This document shows, in pieces, positions 1-15,512 of a stretch of DNA of 64,000 nucleotides; within the stretch, counting starts at the first letter, position 1, and the number at the start of each line of letters is the position of its first letter. The stretch is taken from contig CM067357.1 of assembly GCA_034190875.2 (NCBI GenBank), forward strand, positions 21,025,144-21,089,143. The letters are read 5' to 3'. The position numbers and the translations under genes were made by a program. This stretch comes from Urechis unicinctus. Taxonomy: Eukaryota > Annelida > Polychaeta > Xenopneusta > Urechidae. The notes below the pieces were generated by a model that ran no database searches, was not told the DNA's origin, and was given only the letters and a program-made list of their open reading frames with translations.

Positions 1-2257
<2,257 letters not shown>

Positions 2258-5200
2258 CACAGTAGATAAGAGAGGAGCGCAACGAGTGTTGCTTGGTTAC
2301 AAGCAAATTTCTGTATACATGCCACGCTTTTGTGGCACTTACAAAGCTGACTTAATAAAAATCTTAGGTATACAGTAGCTTTTGATTGGATTATACATAA
2401 ACACGTTTCTCATGTTTGTTGCCTCGATCTAATTAACAATGACAGCTACTTTTATACCCGGACGATTCAAGGTCGATATATTAGATATTCATAATAGTTA
2501 TTGCAGATTGGCAAGAGTGGCTTCCCACTGTGGAATCTATGCTAATGTAACTTCAATATGAATGCATTGACGGTATCAAACACTATTTTGTACAATGATA
2601 TTTTGTTACAGACAATACATTAAACTAGAAATATGTGGAATTTTCACAATATCAATTTACGCGAGGTATTAAAAGACAGAATTATATATTTCAATTGAAG
2701 GTTATTCGACTAAATATATATCATTAGCAGAAGCGAGGTAGCATGATATATGGTGTGTTGTTATTATTCACTACATAACATGCATATCGCATTAGAAATA
2801 CTGGCCATACGACATCATAAAGCCACACAGAGCCCCGTTAAATATATAAATATATAGAACACATATATAGATATATGTATACATACCTGATTTATCTACG
2901 ATTCGTGTGCATTGTGAAGCCTTTATCATCTACGGGTGAATTGACGTTAACATGAAAGCGAATTATCTGCCCTAAGTGTACTCAATATCCGTTGTTGCTG
3001 AATTTCAAGCTTGTTTTTGTTGGTTTTTGCACCGTAGAATTTGCTGCTGTTTCGTAGGCTAATGCATATGAAAACATATAGCATATAACTACGAACATGA
3101 ATGTCATTATGCATAGAATAAACGTTTGCTTAGCAGCGCGCCTTGCAAATGTATGCTCGCACTGTAAGCACTGTATGCACTTCACGTTACTGTCGAGCTA
3201 TTATAATTTCGGCATTGTCGATCACTGATACGGTTAAGGTAATTGATATATTCTTAGACTCGCAAGGTGGCCTTTTCATTGTACCCTAGCACATTGTATC
3301 AAGTGCACAGCATTTTACTTGCCGCATATAAAGAATTTCCCCTCACGTTTTGAATTGATCACTGCAGTGTACAAATATAATTACAATGACATTTTAATCT
3401 TTACATATTTCCTGACTGAGATGTTGCTGTCAAAACTTCATTCATATCAATGAGCATGGCCAAAGTGTGCGTGTGCTGCAGAAGTTGTGACAGGGTGGTG
3501 GGTATAACGGAGGAATGGTCATGCATCATCAAGCATCCCGGGTTCATGGTAAACTGTCAATAGAAATATGTTCTGGCAGCATCGAGATTTAAATGTATTC
3601 AAATGGATAAGTTATCCACTGTTGCTACACCAACGGACCGTTTGTGGTCAATTGATCATATTATTTATCGCCGAGGGAACATCAACCATGCGTTGTAAAA
3701 GTGCTCACGTAGTTACATTGCAATGTAACACAAAATCAATAAGCAAAGCAAACAATAAAATTACAAAATGATAGAATGGTCAACACACGGCGATTCGTCC
3801 AAATGATAAAATTATTTCTACACCGAAGATATCTGATTGATATATTGCTTCATATTATTCAGGTATCTAGCCTTCCGCTGGTTTATATTTTGGGTATGGC
3901 ACAGTCTGGGCAGAAGAAAAGCGGAAAGTGCTGCGAGCCTGTGCGGTAAAGACTTTACGAGAATATTTCCCTGACCTTTCCTCTGCAAGGACCTCAGCAA
4001 GTCTGTAGCTTAAATACTATTGTCTGACCTCAAACACCTCATGAACTGATGTATATAGTCAATGTTAATCATATTTTATGATATTTTACTACATGCCAAT
4101 ACTGAATTCATCGGGCTAACCATATGTGCATTTATAACTTCCAGATTAATGCATATAAACACGCAAAAAATGTGTACTTTGGCAGACTTGACATCTGGGT
4201 CTATTACAAAGTCACGGATTCAACTATTTTGACTGCAATTGAAGCTAGAGGATGTGGATATATGCATATGGGTGGCGCTGTCTCGTTTTATAGTTCACTT
4301 ATGCTTTTACAAAATCTCCCCTTTTGTATAGAAAGTACGGGGTAGAATGGAATAAGCAATTCAAGAAGTGTCGGTTATGAGGCCGTTTGTTACAATAGTC
4401 ACTATAGCCTCTAAGTATTGTTTTGATTAGATGGCTATAAGATGTTGCTATAAGGCGATATAGATATGTTTTACCATTACATCTGCGCTGAAAATCGCCT
4501 TTCTATTGCAATTACTGAATATTGCACATTATGTTAATATGTGGATGCTTAATGCGTTCATTGCGCTTCGTTTCACAACGTAATTCGATGAGAATAATGA
4601 AGTTATTTCGCCATTCAGATCTTGACTTCTACTCAACTGCAAGCAATATAGGATACGAAACAACTAAAGACGTTATCCAGAACGAAACTATTACACTACA
4701 CACATTAAGTATGTAGGCCTTCGTATCAGTAGACATTCGTACATCTAATAGTTATATCTCTTTGGTATGTTAGGCAGGTGATGACCGCAAGATTTATAAA
4801 GTGGAAGCATTTAACTGACATAAACTGGAGCAACAGGTGAACTACCCATGAAGCTGAATTACTCATGTGCTATACCACCTTAGCAAGTAATATTCATAAA
4901 CCAAAATGCTCACGTGATACCTACGCTAACAAAAGATTCGTGGAGGAAAACAAAACAGCAATAAGAAAAGCAACAGTAATACACATACACAATATTTGGT
5001 ATCTTACAATCCGTCCAATATAACTCGCACCAAGTCTTATAGTACTGTGTACATCGTTATGGACTTAAATGCTTACAACTTGCCACCCAAGGCCGTTCAC
5101 AAATCGATGTTGAGCAGATTCGCCCATGCTGAAGATAGCAATGATTTATCTGGCATAAACAGTAATCATGTCATCACATCAAGAGGCTGATTGTTCAACC

Positions 5201-7053
5201 TGATGATTCGATGGAATTGATCTGTCTAAAAACGGGTAACGAATTGCTTTACGGAAACTAAAAACATGCCAGCGTTGACATGTCTATTAACAGCCTCCAG
5301 TTCATACAATATACAATATTGTGATTATGAGACACGTGCTCGTTATACTTGATTTGCTCAAGATATGAAAGGTAAAGAGGAGCCTATAATCCATGGTCCA
5401 GTCATACAAGCTACGTGTACAATGTGGCAGCTTTCTGTTTGCAATCACGTGACATGGCAATCTTGCTTTCTCCTAGATATGTTGTCAGACCCGATCTGCC
5501 ATTACAGCTCTGAGCAATATAGCAACGAAACATGAATCAAAAAGGCTGACCATTGTAATTAACTAACGTCGTGTTTGCAACTAGAATTTCTGTGAGGGCT
5601 ACAAAGCAGCCTTCGACTAGCCAACCTTTCATCTAAAATTCTTTTCTTAGTTATTGGCACGTGACTTCAATTAAATGGAGCCAGCACTTGGATGTAGGAA
5701 TGCGATATCGGCGTTATCATTGACCTTCGCAATACGGGGCATCAGCACTGTCGTAAATGACCTGCTCGTTTGTAGCCTGTGCTGATTCATATGATGACGA
5801 AAACATTCAATTCCTTTGATTTTATACAGAAGCGGCCGTTTCATTAGCAATCTTGCCGGTGATAGTATTTCTACGAACGCCCTTTCGGCTTTTTATGTGA
5901 GCGTAAAGATCATCATCATATATAACCACTGGCTTTATGCATCCACTTCTGGGCCGAACGATGCTTACCGAGGTTTGTGCGTTTAAGTGTAGACTGTGAA
6001 GATGATAGCACGAAACTAAGAGTATCTTGACAACCAAACAAGGGAATTGTCATCAGTTATTGCATAAACAGAGAGCGGAAGCGAATTAGATATGGGCCAC
6101 GAAAAACATTGCATAGGGAGATAATGTGTTTTAAGGGTCGGTGATTTGACAGTTATAAGAAGCCTTACAGTCCACTAACTCTTGATGTTTTGAGCCGCCA
6201 TATCAACCATGCAGATGTTGATGTGACAATTGCCTCGGGAGAATAGAGGCACAGGTGGATTCCAATATTCCTAATGCACTAATGTCCGAAAACGTTTCAA
6301 GCGTTTTGTTGTTGCGTAAGCAGTTTATTCGTTTTTGTGCCATTAACAAATCGTCATGTCGCATTCCAGTTAGCCATGGCGTGCTGGTTGAATTATAAGT
6401 TACTTTGATTTTTCACTTTCTTTGAGTACATAACAGATACAATATCGACATGCTTTTTGTAAGTCATGACCAAAGATGTCGTTGTTTTTGGATTAATGGG
6501 GTTCATATTTATGCATCTGTTTGGGTTAACGTCGCACAAAATAATAACACATGAGGCGGCTATGCTATAGCAAATAGCGGGGCATCTCATAATGTTTAAA
6601 ATCACATTAATTAGATAGGCTGGTTTGACAAGGCGTGAACATTATCAATATATATTTGTGCTATGTGTTACAATCAAACTTGAATATCGTTCCGTATATT
6701 AACTACACCTTATTTATTAACCCCTATGGATTTGCTTTTCTTTGTTCCACGATAGCTAGCTAATAAGTCCAGCCATGATTTAATCAAAGGTATATTTAGA
6801 CTGGCAGGATACGGAGTTTCAGAGCTGAAGGGCAAACGATACAGAGGTACGAACAGGTCATGTCGAGAGGCTCATTGGCACGAGATGAGACAAAGAGAAG
6901 CACACGAGCAGAAAGCGAAGCATCGTGACCTATTCTTTATCAGTAGAATCATGGGCCAGTATTGAAGATAGGAGGATTAATGTTGGTCTAACATCAATTC
7001 AATAGCCGGGAATAATCTTAGTAAGACCTAACATTTTAGACACAAGACGTCAG
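2258..7053. other. No gene recognised
   Basis: AT-rich sequence with only short scattered open frames. The minus-strand frame at 5822-6037 shows weak peptide similarity to one at 16146-16388 (both contain a K-I-L/N-I-L stretch followed by a hydrophobic run), which suggests an ancient duplicated block rather than a gene. No RNA gene or clear transposon ends seen. Confidence 0.4.
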
Positions 7054-7077
7054 CCCCCCCCCCCCCCCCCCCCCCCC
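7054..7077. repeat. Homopolymer of 24 C followed by a short CA run
   Basis: Twenty-four consecutive C residues, then TCA and a short CA repeat to about 7090. Its length may be unreliable in an assembly, as homopolymers often are. Confidence 0.95.
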
Positions 7078-7849
7078 TCACACACACACAATAAAGTTTG
7101 TTAAATGAGTCACTGATTGTGCTGCATTACGACTGAATCACGAAATTTTAGAACTGTTTGAAAGCGTATATTACAAATTGGGCTAGCGAAATTTTGCAGC
7201 AATAATACCCAAAATCAAAACTCCTTTTTAATTAGTTTTATCAGCGTATCATACTCGTGTCTAACACCAACGTAGGGTGTGTTTTCATTGGCTCGCACAA
7301 AATATTGTTGCTTAAGTATAGTAGTAGAGTAGCCAACTAAGGCTATGCCAATATGCCAATTCAAAATAGCAAAAAGATACAAATGTTTATGTAAATATAT
7401 GCCTATATATACATTGAAGTATGAGCCTCTGTAAGGCAAGATTTATTCACCAGAATGTAATCGCTAAGCTCTATAAGTTATACATCTGCCATAGTATAGT
7501 GTGCAGAAATGTCAATGGCTAAGCATTGTATCACGCTGGCGAAAGCAATTGCATGCGACCCATACATTGCACACTCACACATCAATTTCATGATGTTGTA
7601 ATGCAATATGTATGTTTCTTTTTATTGTGGTATAACAACGCATTGGTTGGATAATAATTTGAGATGCACATAAATTAACGCGATTTATACAAAGAAAATC
7701 GTTGGATTTCTCACACATTTGATTGTATTATTTTCTCTATTTAAATGCGAAACCTAAAACCTCGCATAAAGTCCTGCCCGTCCCAAATGCCTACCTTTTT
7801 TATCAAATTATCAAATAAACCTGATACTTGATGTATGTAATGATTGACA

Positions 7850-8235
7850 ATGAAGTGTTGGGTGATATCACTGTTGCATATATATGGGAAACTAACATGC
7901 TTAGTCAGCGTCATATGGTCGTATTGCTCACCCGTTTTGTTTTTGAAATGCAATTACAGTCCAGCTCTCCCACAGAGTGGCTTTTCCTCTGTTGAACTTC
8001 TGTCTCAGGTTTAGAATCAGATAGGTCGTTACCAAATAGGCGGTGTGTAAGTTTCACAGCATTCTTGAATCTAGAATGTTTGAAGCGTAGTTTGATAAAC
8101 AGAGGTTTTCAATTCTTGCAAATATGATTATAATTACTGCAACTGGTGAATACGAGGTACCGCAATCAGGCTGAATATGTCAATACGTAGAGGTATCGCG
8201 AAATATAACGCGTGCTTAAGATGATCTGCATTTTG
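7850..8235. repeat. Diverged block, paralogous to 18615-19020
   Basis: Shares ordered matches with 18615-19020: a stretch ending in AACATGCTTAGTCAGC (AACATGCTTAATCAGC in the second), then ACGAGGTACCGCAAT, then GCATCGCGAAATAT-like and TGCTTAAGATGAT. The distance between the two is about 10.8 kb, close to the period of the younger units further right, so this is probably an old member of the same duplication series. No coding content seen. Confidence 0.6.
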
Positions 8236-8799
8236 GACCAGACTTTCATACAAAAAAGGAATCATATTGATAACGTCAAATACCGTAGAAGCGGATTAAG
8301 TGTTGACTTACGAACAGTGCTGCCGATCGGTGACGAACTGGTCAAGTGTGTGCCGTTGTAAACCCTTGTTTTTCTGTTTGGATTCATAGCCAAATCTGTA
8401 AAAAGCCGTATATTGGAGCCTACTGTGGTACTTTATATGTTTCTGATGTTAGTAATTATTCTACATTGACTGATCAATAAATTGTACATATAATGTAGGA
8501 TCCACTCTTGCGCAAGGGAGGCAAACTTGGGACAGGTGGCACAACCAGTGCATGTGGGTGTCAGGCCATTGATTGGATTCTGATTATCTCAGGTGTACCT
8601 ACCTGGTGTCCTGTTCTGATCACGGGCACTCAAGTCGATTCATTCAACGAGCGCGTTCGGCAGTATTTCGTTTCGCTTGACTCATATATCTATATATTAT
8701 CATACATGTCACTCGGGGGTATTAACTTGAGTTCCTGTTGTTCTAATAGGCTGCTGAGCTGCTGAGGTTGCGCTGACCTGATTAACTGCCCTCAAGGTC

Positions 8800-9087
8800 A
8801 TGTGTTTTATTGGCGGTGAGTTGGTCATGGGGGAACTAGACACATGGGCTATGATACGAGACGGGCAGTTTTTTAAATGGAGCTAGTCAGAATTATCTCA
8901 CTTTGGTGAGATAGATTTCCTGCGCCAACCACTGGCTGAAGAAGCAGACGAGACAGCGTTGCTGGAGGTGATCTTCACGAGGTGAGAAATGTTTTGCAAT
9001 TACTACCTTCGTGATACAGACAGGATGTATTTAGAGACAGTTCAGGGTGGTGAGCAAGACGTTCTGGCGCATCTAAATCCCTTGTAA
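8800..9087 (+). pseudogene. Two-exon gene fragment of unknown family, interrupted by one stop codon
   Basis: I do not recognise the product. A frame opens at ATG 8800 and runs 60 codons to a good donor (ACGAG|GTGAG, exon end 8981), broken only by TAG at 8884-8886. Joined to an acceptor at 9023 (ACAGACAG|G) the frame stays in phase for 21 more codons to TAA at 9085-9087. The peptide looks like real protein rather than chance: charged and hydrophobic residues are mixed (GELVMGELDTW early, EEADETALLEVIF before the intron, MYLETVQGGEQDVL after it), and base composition is more GC-rich than the neighbours. A further open stretch at 8508-8575 (with K-L-G-T-G-G-T-T) may be an upstream exon. This is most likely a decayed piece of a host gene or transposon. 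The two-exon model is inferred from splice motifs only. Confidence 0.35.
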
Positions 9088-9517
9088 TCGCTAAAGTTTG
9101 CTGCCAAGTAAGTTTTAATGATTGAAGAGGTCTAAAAAGGTGAAGGAGATGCTTGATTTCTTATCAATGAAAACGATGAATTTCTTTTGGCTTATGTGCT
9201 TGCCAGATGACTTTCTCTCATAATCCCATTTGCTGTGAACACCACTTAAGGAAGTTTAACAGTCATATTGTCATGAATTGATAAGCTATGATTGAGATGA
9301 TTCTATGTGGGTTTTTTTTTATTCAAAAAGATAATTGTCTTTTTTAATTAAGTCCATTTGACATTATTGAAAAACACTGGCCTTTTTAGAGCAACCATAG
9401 AAGTGGGATTGTGTTTGCAGCTGATTGAGCTTGTGGCGAACTTAGTCTCCCACTCCCCGAACTACAAATCCTGTCTACGGGCCCGAATGACTGAGTGCAA
9501 TTTCTCACCTCGCTCGG

Positions 9518-9655
9518 GTGCCGTAGTGGTAGGTGCCGCAACCATGAAGTGTCGTACTGGCTAGGGGCCGTAGTGGTCAAGGTGCCGTAGTGGTAGGTGC
9601 CGCAACCGTGAGGTGCCGTACTGGCTAGGGGCCGTAGTGTTCAAGGTGCCGTATC
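9518..9655. repeat. 64-bp tandem repeat, 2.1 units, GC-rich
   Basis: Units at 9518-9581 and 9582-9645 are nearly identical, with a partial third to 9655. Each unit itself contains several copies of GTGCCGTAGTGG / GGTGCCGCAACC-like words, so it looks built from a shorter repeated phrase. It stands out as a GC-rich patch in AT-rich surroundings. Open frames over it on both strands are not supported as genes. Confidence 0.9.
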
Positions 9656-11428
9656 GACCGGATACCTAACCAGCAACCACATTATATTGGAAGATGTTTA
9701 ATGGATCGTTTATTTGACTTATATCATTTATTTGCTACAATGGCTACTAGTTGATGAAATGTCAGTAACGTGGTGCCCCTTGCCCGGTGATTACCAGCCT
9801 GCTTTGTCAGAAGTGTCCAACATCGCCTACTGACGCTCCTTTACGTGGGTCGCATACAAATGAACTGGAAGGGTGAAAACATTGTTATGAGACCGTGTAT
9901 TGATTACCATATTGGTGTGGCTTAACAGATAAAGTTCGGTCTTATATCCTACTTAAGCTTTCTAAATCCACTTTAATATCGCTTTGTGCCTATGCAAAAA
10001 GCTTATTGCATTCTGTTGTGGCACACTTAGTTAGAATAGATAGATGAGACGAGCCCAGTTTTGGTTGTGGTGTTGCAGGTATTGTCAACTACAGGGAATA
10101 CATGCAGTCTGGATCTTTAATGCGTTAATTTCGTTCTATTACTGAATATTATCGTAGTTGCGTACATTGATTTGTTATAAGTAATTCGTGAAATCAGACC
10201 CTCACCGGCTCCTGTACGTAGCCTATTACAAGTATGATGTATTCTTACATGCGACACTTGGTATTGCATTGTGGACTCATACACATTCTGTGGGATCATC
10301 CTCACATTGATAAAGCACTGATATACAATACTGTTCCAAAACCACAGCGCAATAGCAGCCCGTTGTTGCCACACGTCGACACACCTTAAAGCCCATGAAT
10401 GGGATACTCATGGAGTAGATGTCTCATTTGTTCAGTTAATACATAATATATTAAAACACTATATCCAAAGTCAAATCAAAAAATTTAACCCATGATCCCA
10501 TCAAAGTACAAGATATTAAATGTTTGATTGTGTCTCTGTATGGAATTGTTTTGAGTTTTCGAGCTCTATTGATAGACACGCAGGGATTTATTCAGCAAGC
10601 AGGGTAAGCAGCACACGCCTACACGTTAGTAGAATATAGCTTAACATAATACATCTGAGACAAGGACCATGAACTATACATATGCGAGTTTTTATTCGAC
10701 TATACTTACTTCTTATCAAGGAAGCATGAGAAAAACAGTACGTAAGTATTCGTATTCAATTTGTTTGTCATGCACGATTATTTGTTACGTTTTTAATGCT
10801 ACGTAAACACAAAATAAAATTGGCAAATGGACTGCACCTAGTTTACGCTGATCTATGGCTTAAATAAATGAACAATGTGTATAAAGAAAGACAAAGCCTT
10901 TGTTGTCTGAAAAGCTCATGCAGTTGCACTTAATTAGAACGATAAAATGCTTTAGATATACTTGAGCATCGCCTATTTGTAATACATTGATCGAAGTTGC
11001 TTTGAATTGAAAGCCCATAAGCTATTCACAAACCTCACTGACTGCTACCGATTCGAAGTTAAGACTACCATTTAACAATGTCCGTCTCATTTTGGGGTAT
11101 AGGTATCAGTGTTGACAATAACTTATCCCGAGTGAAACCATCATGCTTAAAGCGATAAAGTGTACAGACAATTCATGGTTGCGCTCATGGTTGCCTTAAC
11201 AAATCTTCAGCTCAGAAACTCACCGGCTTATTTCGTAAGACACAAAGCAATGCTGGGTGAACACATTTATTTTCTGCTGTATCATCGACAAACCGACATA
11301 TAACTCAGTCCAATTTTTTTTCTCACCCAAAGCATAGCTATATCCTACCAACCAAATGGTACATTTTAGTAAACAATAAATTGTTAATACTGCCTAGTTG
11401 GTAAATATGCTATGAAATCAATAAGATC
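9656..11428. other. No gene recognised; old paralogous block at 10190-10380
   Basis: AT-rich sequence. About 10195-10375 matches 21310-21500 in order (CTGTACGTAGCCTATTACAAG against CTGTACGTGGCACATTACAAG, then CCAAAACCACAGCGCAATA-like against CCCGAACCAGAGCGTAATA). The spacing is about 11 kb. No coding signal. Confidence 0.45.
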
Positions 11429-13760
11429 GATCATTGCACTCCGAGAAAGCATTCTGCACGTTATTGCTGTTTATCCCATTCTGATACTAAGATTGCTAAA
11501 ATGCAACCGACATTTGATATATACTCCACATTCGTATATGTATCCCACTATAGCCTCCTTATTGGAATAGAAATATCAATCATGCATCATAAAAGGAGTA
11601 CTTGTATGTTTGGGTGTCTTGGATAATGTGCATAATGTGTCATGATTAATAATTCACCTTTTGTCATCGATTGCATTATTTATCTCACCTAATACACAAT
11701 TTCATAACAAATAAAATAAACGGTAGAGGCTCATTCGGATACTTTTCTATTATGTTCTGCTGTGTCTTTTATTACTGTTCTATTTGTTCTACTGTTGCGT
11801 TTTAACCGTATTTATGTTTTAGACTCTCACGCCATGTGAATTGGAATTACATTTTAAGTTGCATTTCTTTAGTGCGATAAAATACATTTAGCATCAAATG
11901 GCTACCGAAATAAACGAGCGATAACAAGGGAGGGGCCACTGAATCAAATTATGGTTTTAATCCTTGTTAACAACAATGCATTGTGGTTTTGTCAACGTAA
12001 ACCCCTCATTTAGTGTTGATTACCACACGAATAAGGATCTAAATGATGTAATATTACTTTTTCATTTACTGTGTCTGAGTTCAGTGCTCAATATCAATGT
12101 ACATCGATGTTTCGCGCCGTCGCCCAGTATATTAATACTGTGACATAACATCAATAATCAAAGTATCAGGATAAAGGTATAACTGACCGCGTGGTGCCAC
12201 AAAGACAACACAAAGTCATGACCTACTCAATTGTCGTCTCCCGAGAGTGCATCATTAACAGAACCAAGCCAGGCAGGTCACGTCTGCTTCGCTAATAAAA
12301 TCAACATCAAGGTAACCTTTGATGCCTTTATTCCTGCAAATAGACTCAAATTGATTGTGTTGATTGGCAATCAATGCTGCGTCCCAATTAGGATTGTGAA
12401 AAATATGCCAAAAAACGGAACCCCGGTGGCGGCTAATTGGATTCATGATCAGATGTCGACATTTTGAGTCTGGGCCATCAATTTGAGTTTGGTTTGCATT
12501 TCCTGGTAATGGAACGACTTACAAAAATACATAAAGACCAAACCGCGGTAGTAAGGTAAGTGAAATACAGTTTGATTGCTTGTGCATTGTGCCATTGTTT
12601 TCATCAGTCTTGCACACGTTGCATTCCCGATTTTTTATGCACAGAAAGCGGGAACAAATAAGGTGATGTGAAATTGTTGTATTCTATTTCAACGCAAGGC
12701 AAATTGACTGCTTAGAAAGAGAAATTGATCACTTGCGACACAGTACTATGTAATTAAATCTTGTGCTTTCCATACCACTGCTACTAACGTGGCCTTAGTT
12801 ATGTTTCCGTGAAGAGACTTTTGATGAACTTCCATTATATCGATAATGGATCCACATTCGCCCCAATTATCTGTCATTTGCTTGATATAAAAGCCGAGAC
12901 GGATTAATAAATAATATAAGTGAGGCTATGTATGGTAGGGTTTTGTCTCCACAAGGTTAAATCAAACATCCGATAAGAACCTATATTTGAGCCACTAATT
13001 TGTTCCGTGAATATTGCGCCTTCACATGCTTGCTAAACATTAGAGCAGCTAAGCTTTTGTGATCTTTTTTTGCCATTATAACACAAAAGATCAGGTAACC
13101 TTGATTCTTTCTCACGTTACCTCCAGGACTATCCCTGTCCTTTAGTTACAGAATTAGTAATTGCATGGTTCAGCGTAATTGGTAAGTTACATGATAACAG
13201 GTGATGTAGGTGAATAATTTATGCGTCTACATCAGCCAATCGGATTATCAATTCTCGAAAATATATAATTATGTACCAATCGACGAGGAGTATAACAGGT
13301 ATCACAAAGAAGGCCGAATTTGTTAAGCGTATGTATTGTATGGAATATTCATCATGCCTTAGATGATAAAAATACTGAGCATACATATTTGGAGAGCCCC
13401 TCCCCATTGCCTTACTATGCGAGATGAGGTAAATAGAGAGGTTTTCCAAATCGTGAATAGGAACAGTTTATATTGTAACATAATTTGATGGCAGCACTAA
13501 GTTAATGAAAAAATAATACACATGTATGGAAGACTCATTGATGGAAAATAAGGGTAAGACACGCTGTATTCAGTCACCCGAAAAGGCCCAAAACTAATAT
13601 ATGATGGCATTGCTGTATTTTGCGTGATCTGAGTCACCATGACACAGTATCACTGAAGAAGAAATGTTATTTGAAGACGACCAACTACACTTTCATAAAT
13701 ATTAAGTAATCAACAATAAGCTATTGCTAGAACCACCTTCTTATTTCTGACTTTCTAAAA
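11429..13760 (+). repeat. Old, diverged copy of the ~10-kb repeat unit
   Basis: Ordered matches to the two younger units: 11899-11990 to 35935-36020 (both with AGGGAGGGGCCA), 12255-12460 to 27520-27720 and 36300-36500, 12790-13040 to 28560-28700 and 38400-38640 (GAGGCTATGTATGG against GAGGCTATATATGG), and 13545-13720 to 29050-29290 and 39015-39255. It is useful as an outgroup: it lacks the 1-kb segment present at 36681-37715 and keeps a segment that unit 1 has lost. No intact gene within it. Confidence 0.8.
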
Positions 13761-13994
13761 CTACCCGCTACGATCTCCGATTAAGGAATCGCTTCTTCAT
13801 TAGAACTAGTATTTGTTCGGCGCCATTTGTGAGCAAAGTACATTGCATCTTTTCATGCTGCTATTGACGTTTCTGAAAGGAACTGCTTCGTTAATGAAAT
13901 CATCTACAAAGCAACCCGCGTTGGCTTTAATGCATACATATATACAATCAGTTTATTGTGCTAATAGTTAATTGTATCGGCGTCGCCTATTTCG

Positions 13995-14066
13995 CTAAAA
14001 CATACAGTGTACTAATGTTCAGGATCAATCCTAAAACATACAGTGTACTAATGTTCAGGATCAATC
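13995..14066. repeat. 36-bp perfect tandem duplication
   Basis: Two head-to-tail identical 36-bp copies (13995-14030 and 14031-14066), beginning CTAAAACATACAGTGTACTA. No function apparent. Confidence 0.95.
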
Positions 14067-15252
14067 CAAGATTCTAGGCGAAGTACAATTCACCGTCCGT
14101 TGTGATATAATTATATTTCTGGCTACTATTCATGGTATGGGTCATATCATTAAGAGTAAAACTCATACATCTATATATATCGCGTAAATAACATCGGAGA
14201 CGGGTAATTGCAAACGGTAGGCCGCAGTGGTCACATAGTTATTTCACATATTATCATTATCATTTTCTTCACATGGCGATTGTACTGAGGGCAACACACA
14301 CTTCACGACCTATCATATTTCATATAGTCTCACTTCCTCGAGCAGAATTTTTTTTTGATCATATTGCATAAAATGCATTCAATTTCTTATATATGTGTTT
14401 GTATATGATTTACCAAGCTGATGCAACCTGTAATGGCACACTTGGTTAGCTTTAGCTACAAGGACATACAGCTACCAAGTATGTTTTGCTCAGCTTGTAA
14501 CTTATAACCAGAAGCACGAGATATATATTTTGAACTTTCATCCCAAATTTCCTACTCTCTATTGTAAAACTAAAAATGAATTACAAACAAAGCATGAGAA
14601 TAACAGTATCTGATTATGCAAATATATCCCATGACGGTCAAAAGTTGAGCACATTGATTTGTGATTAGTTGGCGATTCAAGAACGGCAAGGTAAGAGGGT
14701 AGTATAACAGAAGCACCGCTAATAATTCTTAATAAAGGTTATGGCAACTGCAACATTTGATATCTTGACTTTTACGTCCCCGCAAATAAGTGTACATAGT
14801 TTTACGTGTCTTGAGGTTGAGTTTCCAAGTCGACCACGCAGTCGGGTGCAAATAACTGGATTATGTTCCTCAAGTCAGATAATCCAGTCCAGTTATATTC
14901 GTTTTAACCCCAAAAGGGACGCTGCATATTATTATCATTATAACACTGACCAGTATCTTCCCCCAATGACACGACTTTCGGGCAAGATTGTTTGTAATGC
15001 TGTGTGAAGCTACTTTATTGACAAGTCATTTGCATCGAAAACTCAATGAATCAACTTAATGATACCCGCCGTCAGCAATACATAGAGGGGAAATTACTTA
15101 TTGGTACTATATAATAACTGATTAATTATTAAGTGGATAACCTGTAATTAAACATGTAGGAAATTACTCTCATTGATTAATGAAGAGTAATTTCGTCGTC
15201 GCGCTATAGGGCCTTAACTCTTTAGTGAAGTTTTTGCATACAAATTGTATCT

Positions 15253-15253
<1 letters not shown>
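14067..15253. other. No gene recognised
   Basis: AT-rich. An 88-codon plus-strand frame at 14741-15007 has no recognisable domain and no supporting splice sites or copy elsewhere. I do not call it a gene. Confidence 0.4.
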
Positions 15254-15325
<72 letters not shown>

Positions 15326-15399
15326 ATATATATATATATATATATATACATATATATACATATGTGTGTGTGTGTATATATATATATGTGTGTGTGTGC

Positions 15400-15466
<67 letters not shown>

Positions 15467-15471
15467 CATAC

Positions 15472-15511
<40 letters not shown>
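15254..15511. repeat. Compound TA / TG microsatellite
   Basis: Long TA runs interrupted by short TG tracts (15363-15374, 15388-15398) and a terminal pure TG tract of about 34 bp at 15478-15511. The open frames with Tyr-Ile repeats on either strand are artefacts. Confidence 0.97.
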
Positions 15512-15512
<1 letters not shown>

